A stretch of DNA of 64,000 nucleotides, taken from NCBI RefSeq assembly GCF_003555545.1, contig NZ_CP032157.1, forward strand, positions 3,848,546-3,912,545, given 5' to 3'. Shown one piece after another: positions 18,359-26,987 of the stretch. The position numbers and the translations under genes are program-made. Each line of letters opens with the position of its first letter. Position 1 is the first letter of the stretch. Origin of the DNA: Paraflavitalea soli (GTDB taxonomy: Bacteria; Bacteroidota; Bacteroidia; Chitinophagales; Chitinophagaceae). The notes beneath the pieces are model-generated. The model did no database searches. It was given only the letters and a program-made list of their open reading frames with translations, and was not told where the DNA came from.

Positions 18359-19033
18359 ATGAAATATGTACTGGCTCTCGTACTGGCATTGAACAGTTTA
18401 TTATCTATTGGACAAACTCACCGGTTCGCACCCCGCAATGAAGTAAACCAGGATAGTTCCCTGAAAGTATTTGTGGATACGCTGAAGGCCGTAGTGGCCC
18501 GTAAGGATGCACCGTCGCTACTGAAGCTGTTGAGTCCCACTGTTCAAATTTCTTTTGATGGAAATATGAATACGATCAAAGGGTTTAAAGAAATGTATGC
18601 TCCGGTCTATCCCTCTTCATCCGTGTGGAAAAACCTCCAGACAGTGATCACACTGGGTGGCGTTTGGGGGGATAAGAAAAAGGGGCTGTTTATTTTTCCA
18701 TATGCTTCCCAAATGGATATCAAGGAAGATTATTGTGATGGCTGTGCAAGCTGCCTTACCATTATTGCACCAGATGTCAATGTGAGAGCCAAACCCGACC
18801 GCTTATCGGCCTCTGTAGGTCAGTTGAATTACGATGTAGTAAAGGTGATCGAAGAACCTGTGTCCAAAAACAGGGGAGGCAGCTCAGACAATTGGGTGTA
18901 TATCCAGACTTTTGATAGCAAGATCACCGGCTGGGTTAGAAACGACCTTACCTGGGATATCTGCGATTACAGGCTGCTGCTGGAAAAGAAAAAAGGCAAA
19001 TGGCAGATCACGGCCTTCCTGGCGGGCGATTAG
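18359..19033 (+). CDS. Secreted SH3b-domain protein
   Basis: 224 residues with a signal peptide cleaved before Gln (LLSIGQ). Residues 25-115 resemble a small NTF2-like or DUF-type domain found before SH3b domains (DTLKAVVARKDAPSLLKLL). Residues about 135-200 are a bacterial SH3 domain (APDVNVRAKPD and WVYIQTF). The end, KKGKWQITAFLAGD, is typical of a small periplasmic protein that binds peptidoglycan or peptide. A Cys pair (CDGCASC) sits just before the SH3b domain. A near-match to the -7 element (TATACTTG) lies just upstream. The exact ligand is unknown. Confidence 0.8.
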   Translation: MKYVLALVLALNSLLSIGQTHRFAPRNEVNQDSSLKVFVDTLKAVVARKDAPSLLKLLSPTVQISFDGNMNTIKGFKEMYAPVYPSSSVWKNLQTVITLGGVWGDKKKGLFIFPYASQMDIKEDYCDGCASCLTIIAPDVNVRAKPDRLSASVGQLNYDVVKVIEEPVSKNRGGSSDNWVYIQTFDSKITGWVRNDLTWDICDYRLLLEKKKGKWQITAFLAGD

Positions 19034-19111
19034 GGCTTTGCAAAAGGCACCGCTTTAAAATCTCCCCAACTCATATTATTATATTTATAATACATTTTTG
19101 TAATTTGCCTG

Positions 19112-19642
19112 ATGCTCTATCAGGAATTCCTAATCGATAAGATTACTAATTGTATTGAAGAAAAAGCTACCGGCAGAACCTATGAAACAACACTGTTATT
19201 GGTCACCCAGGAAGAAATAAAAAAGGTGCACAAAAAAGATGGGTGGCTGTTTAACTGGAAAACGGAATACCAGCAAGCCAATCACCAGGTGTACAAATTA
19301 TTGGTAGCAGGTAGCCAACAAATACAAGGTCTGATAAGTCTGGAACCAATAAAGAGTCAGCAGTACATAGAGTTGCACCTGATTGAAACTGCCCCTCATA
19401 ATTTTGGATCGGAAAAGCATTTTTTAGGAGTTCCAGGTAACCTGGTTGCTTTTGCCTGTAAACTTAGTTTTGAATCAGGATTCGATGGCTTTGTGGCATT
19501 TAACGCCAAAACGAAACTTATTGATCACTATATCAAAACACTTGGCGCTCAAATACTTTACGGGAACAACAGGATGGGGATTTTTACGAAAGAAGCGAAA
19601 ATATTAGTAAATTCGTATTACGAAAGTTACTTCGATGACTGA
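19112..19642 (+). CDS. GNAT-like acetyltransferase-fold protein
   Basis: 176 residues. The pattern is that of a divergent GNAT: a central strand (YIELHLIETAPHNFG), a motif A-like loop and helix (FLGVPGNLVAFACKLSFESG), then FDGFVAFNAKTKLIDHYIKTLGA, which fits the family's C-terminal strand-helix with a catalytic-site Tyr nearby. Early residues include KKDGWLFNWKTEY. Its last 8 nt overlap the start of a 54-codon ORF, so the two are probably translationally coupled. Base use is visibly more A/T-rich than in neighbours, a mild sign of transfer. The substrate is unknown; a toxin-like role is possible but not shown. Confidence 0.6.
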   Translation: MLYQEFLIDKITNCIEEKATGRTYETTLLLVTQEEIKKVHKKDGWLFNWKTEYQQANHQVYKLLVAGSQQIQGLISLEPIKSQQYIELHLIETAPHNFGSEKHFLGVPGNLVAFACKLSFESGFDGFVAFNAKTKLIDHYIKTLGAQILYGNNRMGIFTKEAKILVNSYYESYFDD

Positions 19643-19799
19643 CAAAAAGAAATACTATCAATTGGATGATGTTCGGATTATAGGCAATCAGGAAAAGAAA
19701 TCACCTCTTGCTCAAAAAAATCATGAACGAAAAACGGGCGAGATCTTTCGCAAGGCTCGTACCGCCTCCCCTACTCATAAGGTTAAAAAAGCTTCTTAA
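19635..19799 (+). CDS. Small basic protein of 54 residues, coupled to the GNAT-like gene
   Basis: Starts at ATGACTGA, so its ATG overlaps the end of the GNAT-like gene (stop TGA at 19640-19642) in another frame. The 54 residues begin MTDKKKYYQLDDVRIIGNQE and end THKVKKAS. It is very rich in Lys, Arg and polar residues, with no membrane helix and no family I recognise. The overlap and the run of charged residues make it a believable small protein rather than chance. An antitoxin or substrate of the GNAT-like protein is one hypothesis; nothing in the sequence proves it. Confidence 0.5.
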   Translation: MTDKKKYYQLDDVRIIGNQEKKSPLAQKNHERKTGEIFRKARTASPTHKVKKAS

Positions 19800-19811
19800 C
19801 AACAAGTCTAA

Positions 19812-20450
19812 TCAGGTCACCACCCAGGCCAGTCCCAACTGATCAAATAAGCGGGCAGTGACGGTCATGGGTATGACGGCGCCCTTGCGGAACTCAAAAG
19901 GCATGGTGATCCACTCATTGGAACCAGCTTTGATAGCGCCGGAAAGCCGCATATGCTCCTTAAAGTCCATCATGCCCTCTCCATGCCATTTATAGATCGC
20001 TTCTTTGGCGCTCCACAACAGGGTGGTCAGTTCCAGGTGCATCTGTGGCAACGCCTCCCAATCCTCCAGGAAAAGGGCTTCCTCCGGATGCAGGAATTTC
20101 CCGGCAATGTGCCGTAACCGGGGTGTCACCAACTCAATATCCACCCCTACCCGGTAAGTATCACTGACAATAGCAGCGGCAAAATTACCACAATGGGAAA
20201 TAGAGAAATGGTATCGCTCATTTTCCAGGAAAGGCTTGCGTGTATCCGCTACCAGGATCTCCGACAGGGGGAAATCCTCGTACAGGGCAGGCAGCAGGTA
20301 GCGGCCCGCCAGGTGCTGTAATCGCTTGTAAGGATGGGAAACATCCCGCTTAAGCGGCACTTTTTCCAGGAAAAAGGATTCAGGCTCTTCGATGCGCCAG
20401 ATACCCACTTTGGTGTGCTCGTTGATATTATGTTGATAAAACAGCGCCAC
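19812..20450 (-). CDS. 4'-phosphopantetheinyl transferase (Sfp type)
   Basis: Transfers phosphopantetheine from CoA to a Ser of a carrier protein (ACP or PCP). 212 residues with all core motifs: RKPF (71-74), FSISHCGNFAAAIVS around His86, VGVDIE with metal ligands Asp104 and Glu106, and WSAKEAIYKW with Glu150 and Lys154. The size is that of Sfp-type enzymes, not the 120-residue AcpS. No NRPS or PKS is in the window, so the target lies elsewhere. Transcribed from a promoter in the 69-bp gap shared with dcd. Confidence 0.92.
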   Translation of the reverse strand: MALFYQHNINEHTKVGIWRIEEPESFFLEKVPLKRDVSHPYKRLQHLAGRYLLPALYEDFPLSEILVADTRKPFLENERYHFSISHCGNFAAAIVSDTYRVGVDIELVTPRLRHIAGKFLHPEEALFLEDWEALPQMHLELTTLLWSAKEAIYKWHGEGMMDFKEHMRLSGAIKAGSNEWITMPFEFRKGAVIPMTVTARLFDQLGLAWVVT

Positions 20451-20496
20451 TGTATAATTTTAGCATTTACTTTCGCTCCCTGAGCTAATTTCGCCT

Positions 20497-20504
20497 CAAA
20501 TATA
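20497..20504 (-). promoter_or_regulatory. -7 promoter element for the PPTase gene
   Basis: CAAATATA reads TATATTTG on the minus strand, an exact TAnnTTTG, about 47 bp before the ATG at 20450. Confidence 0.5.
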
Positions 20505-20519
20505 AAATAAGCATACCAC

Positions 20520-21056
20520 ATGATCTTGTCGGACAGCCGCATATTGGAAGAAATAGAGAAAGGGACCATTAAGATCGAGCCTTACACAAGAGAATGCCTC
20601 GGCAGTAATTCATACGATGTGCATCTTGGTAAAGTACTGGCCACCTACCGGGAGCATATCCTGGATGCCAAAAAACACAATACCATCGAATCGTTTGAGA
20701 TCCCCGATGATGGATTTGTGCTGTACCCCCACGTTTTTTACCTGGGCGTTACTATGGAATACACAGAAACCCATGCCCATGTGCCCTTCCTGGAAGGAAA
20801 ATCTTCTACAGGCCGGTTGGGTATCGATATACACGCTACAGCAGGCAAAGGAGATGTTGGATTTTGTGGTAACTGGACGCTGGAGATCTCCGTAAAGCAA
20901 CCTGTAAAAGTATATGCGGGGATGCCCATCGGACAATTGATCTACTTCCCGGTGGAAGGCGAGATCAAAGTGAAGTACAACCAGAAGACAAACGCCAAAT
21001 ACAGTGGTCAGCCCAACAGACCCATAGAAAGTATGATGTGGAAGAACAAGTTCTAA
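20520..21056 (+). CDS. dcd: dCTP deaminase
   Basis: Deaminates dCTP to dUTP for dTMP synthesis. 178 residues, the normal length, starting MILSDSRILEEIEKG. The active-site block EGKSSTGRLGIDIHATAG corresponds to the EGRSSxxRxGL motif (Arg and Ser contact the phosphates), and the nearby WTLEI carries the catalytic Glu. The C-terminal GMPIGQLIYF and QNRPIES-like tail fit the family. Its stop overlaps the stop of the convergent DUF3810 gene by a few bases. Confidence 0.95.
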   Translation: MILSDSRILEEIEKGTIKIEPYTRECLGSNSYDVHLGKVLATYREHILDAKKHNTIESFEIPDDGFVLYPHVFYLGVTMEYTETHAHVPFLEGKSSTGRLGIDIHATAGKGDVGFCGNWTLEISVKQPVKVYAGMPIGQLIYFPVEGEIKVKYNQKTNAKYSGQPNRPIESMMWKNKF

Positions 21057-22132
21057 ATAGCTGCTGCCCCATACTTTTTGTAATACGCAATGAGCCAGGC
21101 AATCACCTCATTGTAACTCAGTTTTCCTGAAGGCTGCTGATTGGCCTTCAGGTATTGCCCGTATAATTTATCAATCACCGCTTCTACCGGGTTGCGGTGC
21201 CTGCGCAGGAACTCCTTTAGCTCCACATAATCCTTTTTCACGCCCACCGGTAAAGCAGCCGTAAACTGCCTGGCCAATACCGAATCCTGCCGGTAGAGAT
21301 AATACCAGGAATAAGAATACAGATCAAAATAAACGGAATACCGAAAAGCGGCATCGGAAGACGATTTGGCTGCCAGGTAACCAGCGAAGTTGGCCTCATT
21401 CTCTTTGGCATATCCCAACTGATGGCCTATCTCATGGCAGGTAGTAAAAGGTTGCACAAATAAAGGCATGGTCGTATTGACCTGGGCTTCCCCGGAAAAA
21501 GGATTATAGTATCCTGAAAAACCCAGGTAGTTACCCAGGTAACTATACAAAGAAGGTTTTACCGATTGAAAGGAATAACTGATGCCCCGATGGTGAAGGG
21601 CAAGACTGTCATAGGCATTGATGGCCCCCGCGAATAGTATCCTTTTTTTGTGCAGGGAAGCACGATTGATGCGACCTGTTGAATCAAGGGTATACAACCT
21701 GTCATTAATGGTTTGCATCACCGCCAGCAGATCGTCTTTGGTATAGGGCTGTACCTGCAGGCCCAGATCGGTAGCAATGCCATGCCGGTTATAATTCAGC
21801 CCCCACAGGCCATTGAACGAAATGTATACCCATAGGAAAATGGCGGCAAACAGTCGTGCCCCTCCTATCCAATATTGGCGATTGGTTTGCTTCCTGATGA
21901 GTCTTTTTATCAGGTCAAATAATTTATAGGCCAGGAACAGGATGGCTATCCCATAAAAAAGATCACCGATGCTAAAGGGTATCCAGCCAAAGAGGGCCCG
22001 TTGAACAGAAGAGGTCACCCCATACAAGCCATGCGTATAATACCGTTCTACTGCATCCGGGAAAAGGGAGAATAGTTTGATCAGGATGGCCACCGCTAAC
22101 AATATAACCAGTGTCTTATTTTTCTTCCACAT
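21053..22132 (-). CDS. DUF3810 membrane protein with HExxH motif
   Basis: About 359 residues from MWKKNKTLVIL; a longer form from 22216 would leave only 11 bp to the divergent gene. Three hydrophobic segments near the N-terminus (about 5-25, 50-75 and 93-112) are followed by a large domain with CHEIGHQLGYAKENEANF, the HExxH plus downstream Glu expected of a zinc metallopeptidase of gluzincin type. DUF3810 is a Bacteroidota/Firmicutes family of unknown substrate. Ends in a helical, Lys/Tyr-rich tail. It is convergent with dcd and the two stop codons overlap. Confidence 0.88.
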   Translation of the reverse strand: MWKKNKTLVILLAVAILIKLFSLFPDAVERYYTHGLYGVTSSVQRALFGWIPFSIGDLFYGIAILFLAYKLFDLIKRLIRKQTNRQYWIGGARLFAAIFLWVYISFNGLWGLNYNRHGIATDLGLQVQPYTKDDLLAVMQTINDRLYTLDSTGRINRASLHKKRILFAGAINAYDSLALHHRGISYSFQSVKPSLYSYLGNYLGFSGYYNPFSGEAQVNTTMPLFVQPFTTCHEIGHQLGYAKENEANFAGYLAAKSSSDAAFRYSVYFDLYSYSWYYLYRQDSVLARQFTAALPVGVKKDYVELKEFLRRHRNPVEAVIDKLYGQYLKANQQPSGKLSYNEVIAWLIAYYKKYGAAAI

Positions 22133-22227
22133 ACCCTCTAAAAATAATGAAATCTTTATTGGCCGCTCTACCTGTTGCGTTAAACTTGTATCATTAAAGC
22201 TTATTTTGCGATACAAACGCTTGCATC

Positions 22228-23859
22228 ATGAACCTGGAACATAATAAGAATGAAGATGTGATGAAATTAGCCCTGAGTCAACTGCGCCAGCGGTTTGACC
22301 AGGTGGCATTGGGTGGCGGAAAGAAGGCCATTGAAAAGCAACGGGAAAAGAAAAAACTCACGGCCCGTGAACGGATCGAATACCTGCGGGATGAAAATAC
22401 CCCTTTTACAGAAATAGGCGCTTTTGCCGGCTGGGAAATGTACCAGGAACAGGGGGGCTGCCCTTCCGGCGGCACCGTGGCCGGCATTGGCTATATCAGC
22501 GGACGCCAATGTGTGATCGTGGCCAATGATCAAACCGTAAAGGCCGGAGCCTGGTTTCCCATAACAGGCAAAAAGAACCTGCGTATGCAGGAAATAGCCA
22601 TGGAAAACCACCTGCCAGTGGTATACCTGGTAGATAGTGCAGGCGTTTTCCTGCCCATGCAGGATGAGATATTTCCCGACAAAGAACATTTTGGCCGCAT
22701 ATTCCGCAACAATGCCCGTATGAGCGCTATTGGTATACCCCAGATAGCAGCTGTTATGGGTTCCTGTGTTGCCGGAGGTGCTTACCTGCCCATCATGAGC
22801 GATGAGACCCTCATGGTGGAAGGCAATGGCTCTATCTTCCTCGCAGGTCCTTACCTGGTGAAAGCTGCCATTGGAGAAGATGTTGACAGCGAGACATTGG
22901 GCGGCGCTGTTACCCACACGGCCATCAGTGGCATCGCCGATTATAAGTTCGATACCGAACAGGAATGCCTGGACCAGGTAAAAAGGATCATGGCCAAACT
23001 GGGCCACCAGTCGAAGGTGGCCGGCTTCGACCGCATTACGCCTGCCGAACCAACAAAACCCGCTGCAGAACTATATGGTATCATCCCCGCAGATGCTACC
23101 AGGGCTTATGATATGCTGGATGTTATTGAAAGGCTGGTAGACAAATCTGAATTCGATCAGTTCAAACAGGATTATGGCAAAACCATTATCTGTGGTTATG
23201 CCCGCATCGATGGATGGGCCGTAGGCATTGTAGCCAACCAGCGCAAAATGGTAAAAAGCAAAAAAGGAGAGATGCAGATGGGCGGTGTGATCTACAATGA
23301 CAGTGCAGACAAGGCCGCACGCTTTATCATGAATTGCAACCAGAAAAAGATACCGCTCGTGTTCCTGCAGGATGTGACCGGCTTTATGGTAGGCTCCCGC
23401 AGCGAACAATCCGGTATTATTAAGGATGGCGCCAAGATGGTGAATGCTGTAGCCAACTCAGTGGTTCCCAAGATCACCATTGTAATAGGTAACTCTTATG
23501 GCGCAGGCAACTATGCCATGTGTGGTAAGGCCTACGATCCGCGTTTCATTTATGCCTGGCCAGGGGCCAAAATAGCCGTGATGGGGGGCGAACAGGCCGC
23601 CAAAACACTTCTGCAAATACAGGTAGCAGGCATGAAGGCCAAGGGAAAAGAGGTGACGCCCGAAGAAGAACAGCAGTTGCTCAATGAAATAAAAGGGCGG
23701 TACGAACAGCAAACGAGTCCCTATTATGCTGCCGCACGCTTATGGGTAGATGCCATCATAGACCCCATGCATACGCGTCAGGTGATTTCTGAAGGACTTG
23801 CTGCCGCTAATCATCAACCGCATATGCTTCCATTTAATACTGGTGTCATACAGGTTTAA
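22228..23859 (+). CDS. Acyl-CoA carboxylase beta (carboxyltransferase) subunit
   Basis: Transfers carboxyl from biotin to an acyl-CoA. 543 residues with both crotonase-fold halves: GRIFRNNARMSAIGIPQIA and the GSCVAGGAYLPIMSDE segment in the N half, and GVIYNDSADKAARFI, IVIGNSYGAGNYAMCGKAYDPRF in the C half. These fit methylcrotonyl-CoA carboxylase beta best, though propionyl- and geranyl-CoA forms share them. No biotin carboxylase or BCCP gene is adjacent, so its alpha subunit lies elsewhere. The acyl specificity is inferred. Confidence 0.92.
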   Translation: MNLEHNKNEDVMKLALSQLRQRFDQVALGGGKKAIEKQREKKKLTARERIEYLRDENTPFTEIGAFAGWEMYQEQGGCPSGGTVAGIGYISGRQCVIVANDQTVKAGAWFPITGKKNLRMQEIAMENHLPVVYLVDSAGVFLPMQDEIFPDKEHFGRIFRNNARMSAIGIPQIAAVMGSCVAGGAYLPIMSDETLMVEGNGSIFLAGPYLVKAAIGEDVDSETLGGAVTHTAISGIADYKFDTEQECLDQVKRIMAKLGHQSKVAGFDRITPAEPTKPAAELYGIIPADATRAYDMLDVIERLVDKSEFDQFKQDYGKTIICGYARIDGWAVGIVANQRKMVKSKKGEMQMGGVIYNDSADKAARFIMNCNQKKIPLVFLQDVTGFMVGSRSEQSGIIKDGAKMVNAVANSVVPKITIVIGNSYGAGNYAMCGKAYDPRFIYAWPGAKIAVMGGEQAAKTLLQIQVAGMKAKGKEVTPEEEQQLLNEIKGRYEQQTSPYYAAARLWVDAIIDPMHTRQVISEGLAAANHQPHMLPFNTGVIQV

Positions 23860-24045
23860 AGGCATCCACCACCAATTATACCCAATTGCCATGAGGGTTT
23901 CCCCTGTTTCCTAACCCCTGTAAGTAACCGGTTTTACAGTCTTTATAAATAGGAATAACTATCATAAGGATAGCGCAAGTTGTTTTTGAAATTTTGTTAA
24001 AAAATGATTATTTTCATTTAATCATTTACCAAACTACTGCGCATC

Positions 24046-24873
24046 ATGAGAATATCTACCTTGACCAGGATTACCTTGTCCCTATGTGTCGTTGTTATAG
24101 GTGTAACAGCCTGTAAGAAAGACGATCCGGCTACGCTTATTCCACCACCTATTCCAGATCAATCATTTGTAGAAGAATTTGATACTGTGTCCAACGCTTT
24201 CCACCGCGGTTGGATCCCCGTTAACAACAGCAATCCCAAAGGCACGCATATCTGGATACAAGGCAGCGGCCCGCTGGCTACAGAAAGCGGCGCACCCGTT
24301 CCCATGCCCTTCTTCCCTGCCTGGTCTTCCAAAGGTTCTTATGCAGGTTATATTGTATGTGATGCAGAAGTCACTTCCGGTGGCGCTTCTGTAGCCAGCA
24401 ACTGGCTCATCTCTCCCGCCATCTGGATGAAGAATGGCGATAAGATCATTTTTTATACCCGCTGCGCCCTGTATGGAACACCCGGAACAGCCCAGGATTA
24501 TGGCAATAACCTGGAAGTATGTATCAACCGGAAAAATGATGGTGTTAATGTAGGTACTTCAATCGATCCCCGTGATCCTGCATTTAATTATACTGCCGAC
24601 CGGGGCGATTTTGAATTGATACATTCTATCAACCCACCCGTGTACAACCTGGTGGATGATTGGTTTGACTATGCTAATTCTACAGACGATCCCACTGCAT
24701 TTAACCCCAAGGCCTATCCTGCCAACTGGACCAGGTTTGAAATTACACTGGCCGGATTTACCAAACCAGCCAAGGGAAGATTTGCCTTCCGTTATTATAC
24801 ACTTGATGCAGGCAGCACCGGTAATGGCAGCGCCGTGGGCATTGACAGTGTAGCATTTGTTAGTAAACCATAA
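24046..24873 (+). CDS. Choice-of-anchor J domain lipoprotein, first copy
   Basis: 275 residues. A lipoprotein signal ends VTACKKDDP (Cys about 23). The rest is one jelly-roll of the choice-of-anchor J type: FVEEFDTV with RGWIPVNNS near the start, SNWLISPAIWMKNGDKIIFYTR in the middle, and GRFAFRYYT plus VGIDSVAFVS at the end. These domains occur on surface proteins and are thought to bind polymers or other proteins. It is followed 26 bp later by a paralogue, so the two were likely duplicated and are co-transcribed. Confidence 0.82.
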   Translation: MRISTLTRITLSLCVVVIGVTACKKDDPATLIPPPIPDQSFVEEFDTVSNAFHRGWIPVNNSNPKGTHIWIQGSGPLATESGAPVPMPFFPAWSSKGSYAGYIVCDAEVTSGGASVASNWLISPAIWMKNGDKIIFYTRCALYGTPGTAQDYGNNLEVCINRKNDGVNVGTSIDPRDPAFNYTADRGDFELIHSINPPVYNLVDDWFDYANSTDDPTAFNPKAYPANWTRFEITLAGFTKPAKGRFAFRYYTLDAGSTGNGSAVGIDSVAFVSKP

Positions 24874-24899
24874 TTCCCGCGCCTCAAAAAATTATTCTT

Positions 24900-25607
24900 A
24901 TGAATAAGCAATTATACCTTTCCTTAACTGGCCTCACAGCCCTGGTGCTGTTGATCATCTCCTGCGAGAAGGATTTTAAGGCCGATGAAAAACCGGCTCC
25001 CCCACCGGTAGTATCCAAATCATACAAAGAAGCTTTTGATACCGTAGCCAATGCCTCTAAAAAAGGCTGGGTAATCATCAATAACAGCGATCCGGCTGGC
25101 CCCACGGCCTGGCGCCAGGGCCGCTTTGAATATGGTGGCAAACTGGGTGATGAAGTGGTAGGCTTCCCGGCTTACTCTGCCACCTTCAGCCAGAATGAAT
25201 ATGTAAGTGTGGATATGAACTGCGGACAAGGCGCAGCTGTGCTCAGCGCCTGGCTGATCTCGCCCCCCACAGATATGAAAAATGGAGATCAATTCACTTT
25301 TTATACCCGCACCAAGGGTGATTATGCCGACAGGTTGCAGGTTTGGCTCAATACCCAAACCAGCAATGCTTTTGTAGGCAAGACAGCCATTAGTACAGGT
25401 GATTTCACCACCAAACTACTGGACATTAATCCCGATATGGGCACTGATTACCCAGTTGTATGGACAAAATATACCATCACCCTCGCTGGCATCACCGGCA
25501 ATGTAAAGGGTAGAATAGCCTTCCGCTATTTTATAGAAGATGGCGGCCCCGGCGGCTCCTATGGAGACCAGGTGGGTATAGATGATTTTGAATTTGTAAG
25601 CAAATAG
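24900..25607 (+). CDS. Choice-of-anchor J domain lipoprotein, second copy
   Basis: 235 residues, paralogous to the gene before it: lipobox LIISCEKDF (Cys about 22), YKEAFDTVANASKKGWVIINNSD, AWLISPPTDMKNGDQFTFYTR, GRIAFRYF and a closing VGIDDFEFVSK. It is about 40 residues shorter because a mid-domain insertion seen in copy 1 is absent. A long octamer-built palindrome follows and probably ends the transcript. Confidence 0.82.
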   Translation: MNKQLYLSLTGLTALVLLIISCEKDFKADEKPAPPPVVSKSYKEAFDTVANASKKGWVIINNSDPAGPTAWRQGRFEYGGKLGDEVVGFPAYSATFSQNEYVSVDMNCGQGAAVLSAWLISPPTDMKNGDQFTFYTRTKGDYADRLQVWLNTQTSNAFVGKTAISTGDFTTKLLDINPDMGTDYPVVWTKYTITLAGITGNVKGRIAFRYFIEDGGPGGSYGDQVGIDDFEFVSK

Positions 25608-25611
25608 AATA

Positions 25612-25713
25612 GTCCGAAAGCCGGTAAAGTCAGAAAGTCCGTAAGTATCTTCGATCAGCGTCGAAGCTGCTTACGGACTTTCGGTCTTCCGGACTTACCG
25701 ACTTTCTTTTTTT
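25612..25713 (+). terminator. Octamer-repeat palindrome and terminator after the choice-of-anchor J pair
   Basis: The left arm is made of units such as GTCCGAAA, GTCAGAAA and GTCCGTAA. The right arm is TTACGGAC, TTTCGGTC, TTCCGGAC and TTACCGAC, then a run of T. Left and right arms pair imperfectly over more than 30 bp. The core GTCCGTAAG recurs at 38671 and 40821. Confidence 0.7.
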
Positions 25714-25757
25714 ATTTGTTTATTTTTCCCGATCATTGCCGCCATGTAATCCGCAGT

Positions 25758-26498
25758 ATGCTACATCGACCATTTACCTTGTTGTTTTCCTGCTCCCTGA
25801 TGCTATGGGCCCTCACAGGCTGCAATGGCACGGAACAGGCTGCCGGTAATTCCACCGATGTGGTAGCCCAGGAAATAAAAGAGGTAAAGGCCGAAAATAA
25901 AGCCATGCTCGATGATGCCCGGAAGATCATTCAATCCGGCGACCTGGTACTGCGCACGGGCACTGATTATTCCAGTGAGCAGATCAAAGCCTTATCAAAG
26001 CAGGATGCCACCTACTCACATGGCGGTATTGCCTTTGTTGACAGTGGCGTGGTGTATGTATGCCATGTAGAAACAGATTATTTCCATATCACCAATAAGG
26101 TGAAGAAAGAGCCGCTCGACAGTTTTTGCAATCCTGCCAAAAACCTGGGCTTTGCGGTGGCGCGCTATACGTTGACCGATGAAGAAAAAAAGAAGTTCCT
26201 GGACTACCTCAATCAACGGCAAGCACAACAAGTAGCTTTCGATATCAAGTTTGACCTCGCCACCGACGATAAAATGTATTGCTCCGAAATGATCTACAAA
26301 GGGTTGGCTGCCGCCACCAATAAAAGGATACAGATCGCTACGGACCGCATCACCGACCGCAACAAGTTTAAGCTCATCAAGCGATACTTTAAACTGACCG
26401 AAAAGCAGATCGTAGCCCGGGATATCATTCCTATTGATCATTTATACCTGAATCCCTGGTGCACGGTGTTAAAACGTTACCCTTTCCAAACTCTTTAA
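25758..26498 (+). CDS. YiiX/YebB-like NlpC/P60-related cysteine hydrolase, lipoprotein
   Basis: About 246 residues from MLHRPFTLLF; the lipobox is LTGCNG. An earlier ATG (25716) is possible, but it would put 14 residues before the signal. YiiX-type signatures: GDLVLRTG, YSHGGIAFVDSGVVYVCHVE (catalytic His) and DDKMYCSEMIYKGL (catalytic Cys). These belong to a permuted NlpC/P60 fold thought to act on amide bonds in cell-wall or lipid substrates; the real substrate is not known. It is followed 12 bp later by rnhA on the same strand. Confidence 0.85.
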   Translation: MLHRPFTLLFSCSLMLWALTGCNGTEQAAGNSTDVVAQEIKEVKAENKAMLDDARKIIQSGDLVLRTGTDYSSEQIKALSKQDATYSHGGIAFVDSGVVYVCHVETDYFHITNKVKKEPLDSFCNPAKNLGFAVARYTLTDEEKKKFLDYLNQRQAQQVAFDIKFDLATDDKMYCSEMIYKGLAAATNKRIQIATDRITDRNKFKLIKRYFKLTEKQIVARDIIPIDHLYLNPWCTVLKRYPFQTL

Positions 26499-26510
26499 TC
26501 CATTTCCATT

Positions 26511-26987
26511 TTGACCAGCAACAAAGAACTCGTTATTTATACTGATGGATCTTCCCGTGGCAATCCTGGCCCCGGCGGCTATGGCGCCATTATGATGTAT
26601 GCAGGCAAAAGCAAAGAATTATCAGCGGGTTACCGCCGTACCACCAATAACCGGATGGAACTGCTGGCCGTCATAGCGGCGCTGGAAGCCTTGAACCGGG
26701 ATGGTTTAAAAATTACCATTTATTCCGACAGCCAGTATGTGGTGAAAGCCGTAAAAGAAGGCTGGCTCAAAAAGTGGATCGCCACCAATTTCGCCGGCGG
26801 CAAAAAGAACAAAGACCTGTGGCTGCGTTATCACCAGTTATCCCAAAAACATAATATCAGTTTCGTGTGGGTAAAAGGCCATGCGGAAAATGTCTACAAC
26901 AACCGTTGCGACGTATTGGCTACCACCGCCGCCGATGGCAGGAACCTGCAGGTGGACCATGGTTATGAATCGGGGGAGGCCGGATAG
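26511..26987 (+). CDS. rnhA: Ribonuclease HI
   Basis: Cuts the RNA strand of RNA:DNA hybrids. 158 residues from a TTG start; the family N-terminus ELVIYTDGSSRGNPGPGG follows at once, so no ATG is needed. All catalytic acids are present: Asp12, Glu50 (NNRMELLA), Asp73 (YSDSQYV) and Asp134 (NNRCDVLA), with His124 in WVKGHAEN. The normal length of the bacterial enzyme without an extra hybrid-binding domain. Co-directional with the YiiX-like gene 12 bp before it. Confidence 0.95.
   Translation: MTSNKELVIYTDGSSRGNPGPGGYGAIMMYAGKSKELSAGYRRTTNNRMELLAVIAALEALNRDGLKITIYSDSQYVVKAVKEGWLKKWIATNFAGGKKNKDLWLRYHQLSQKHNISFVWVKGHAENVYNNRCDVLATTAADGRNLQVDHGYESGEAG

Noticed and set aside
22267-23007. Minus-strand ORF of 246 codons opposite the acyl-CoA carboxylase gene
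   Set aside because: The opposite frame is a complete known enzyme; this one has no recognisable domain.
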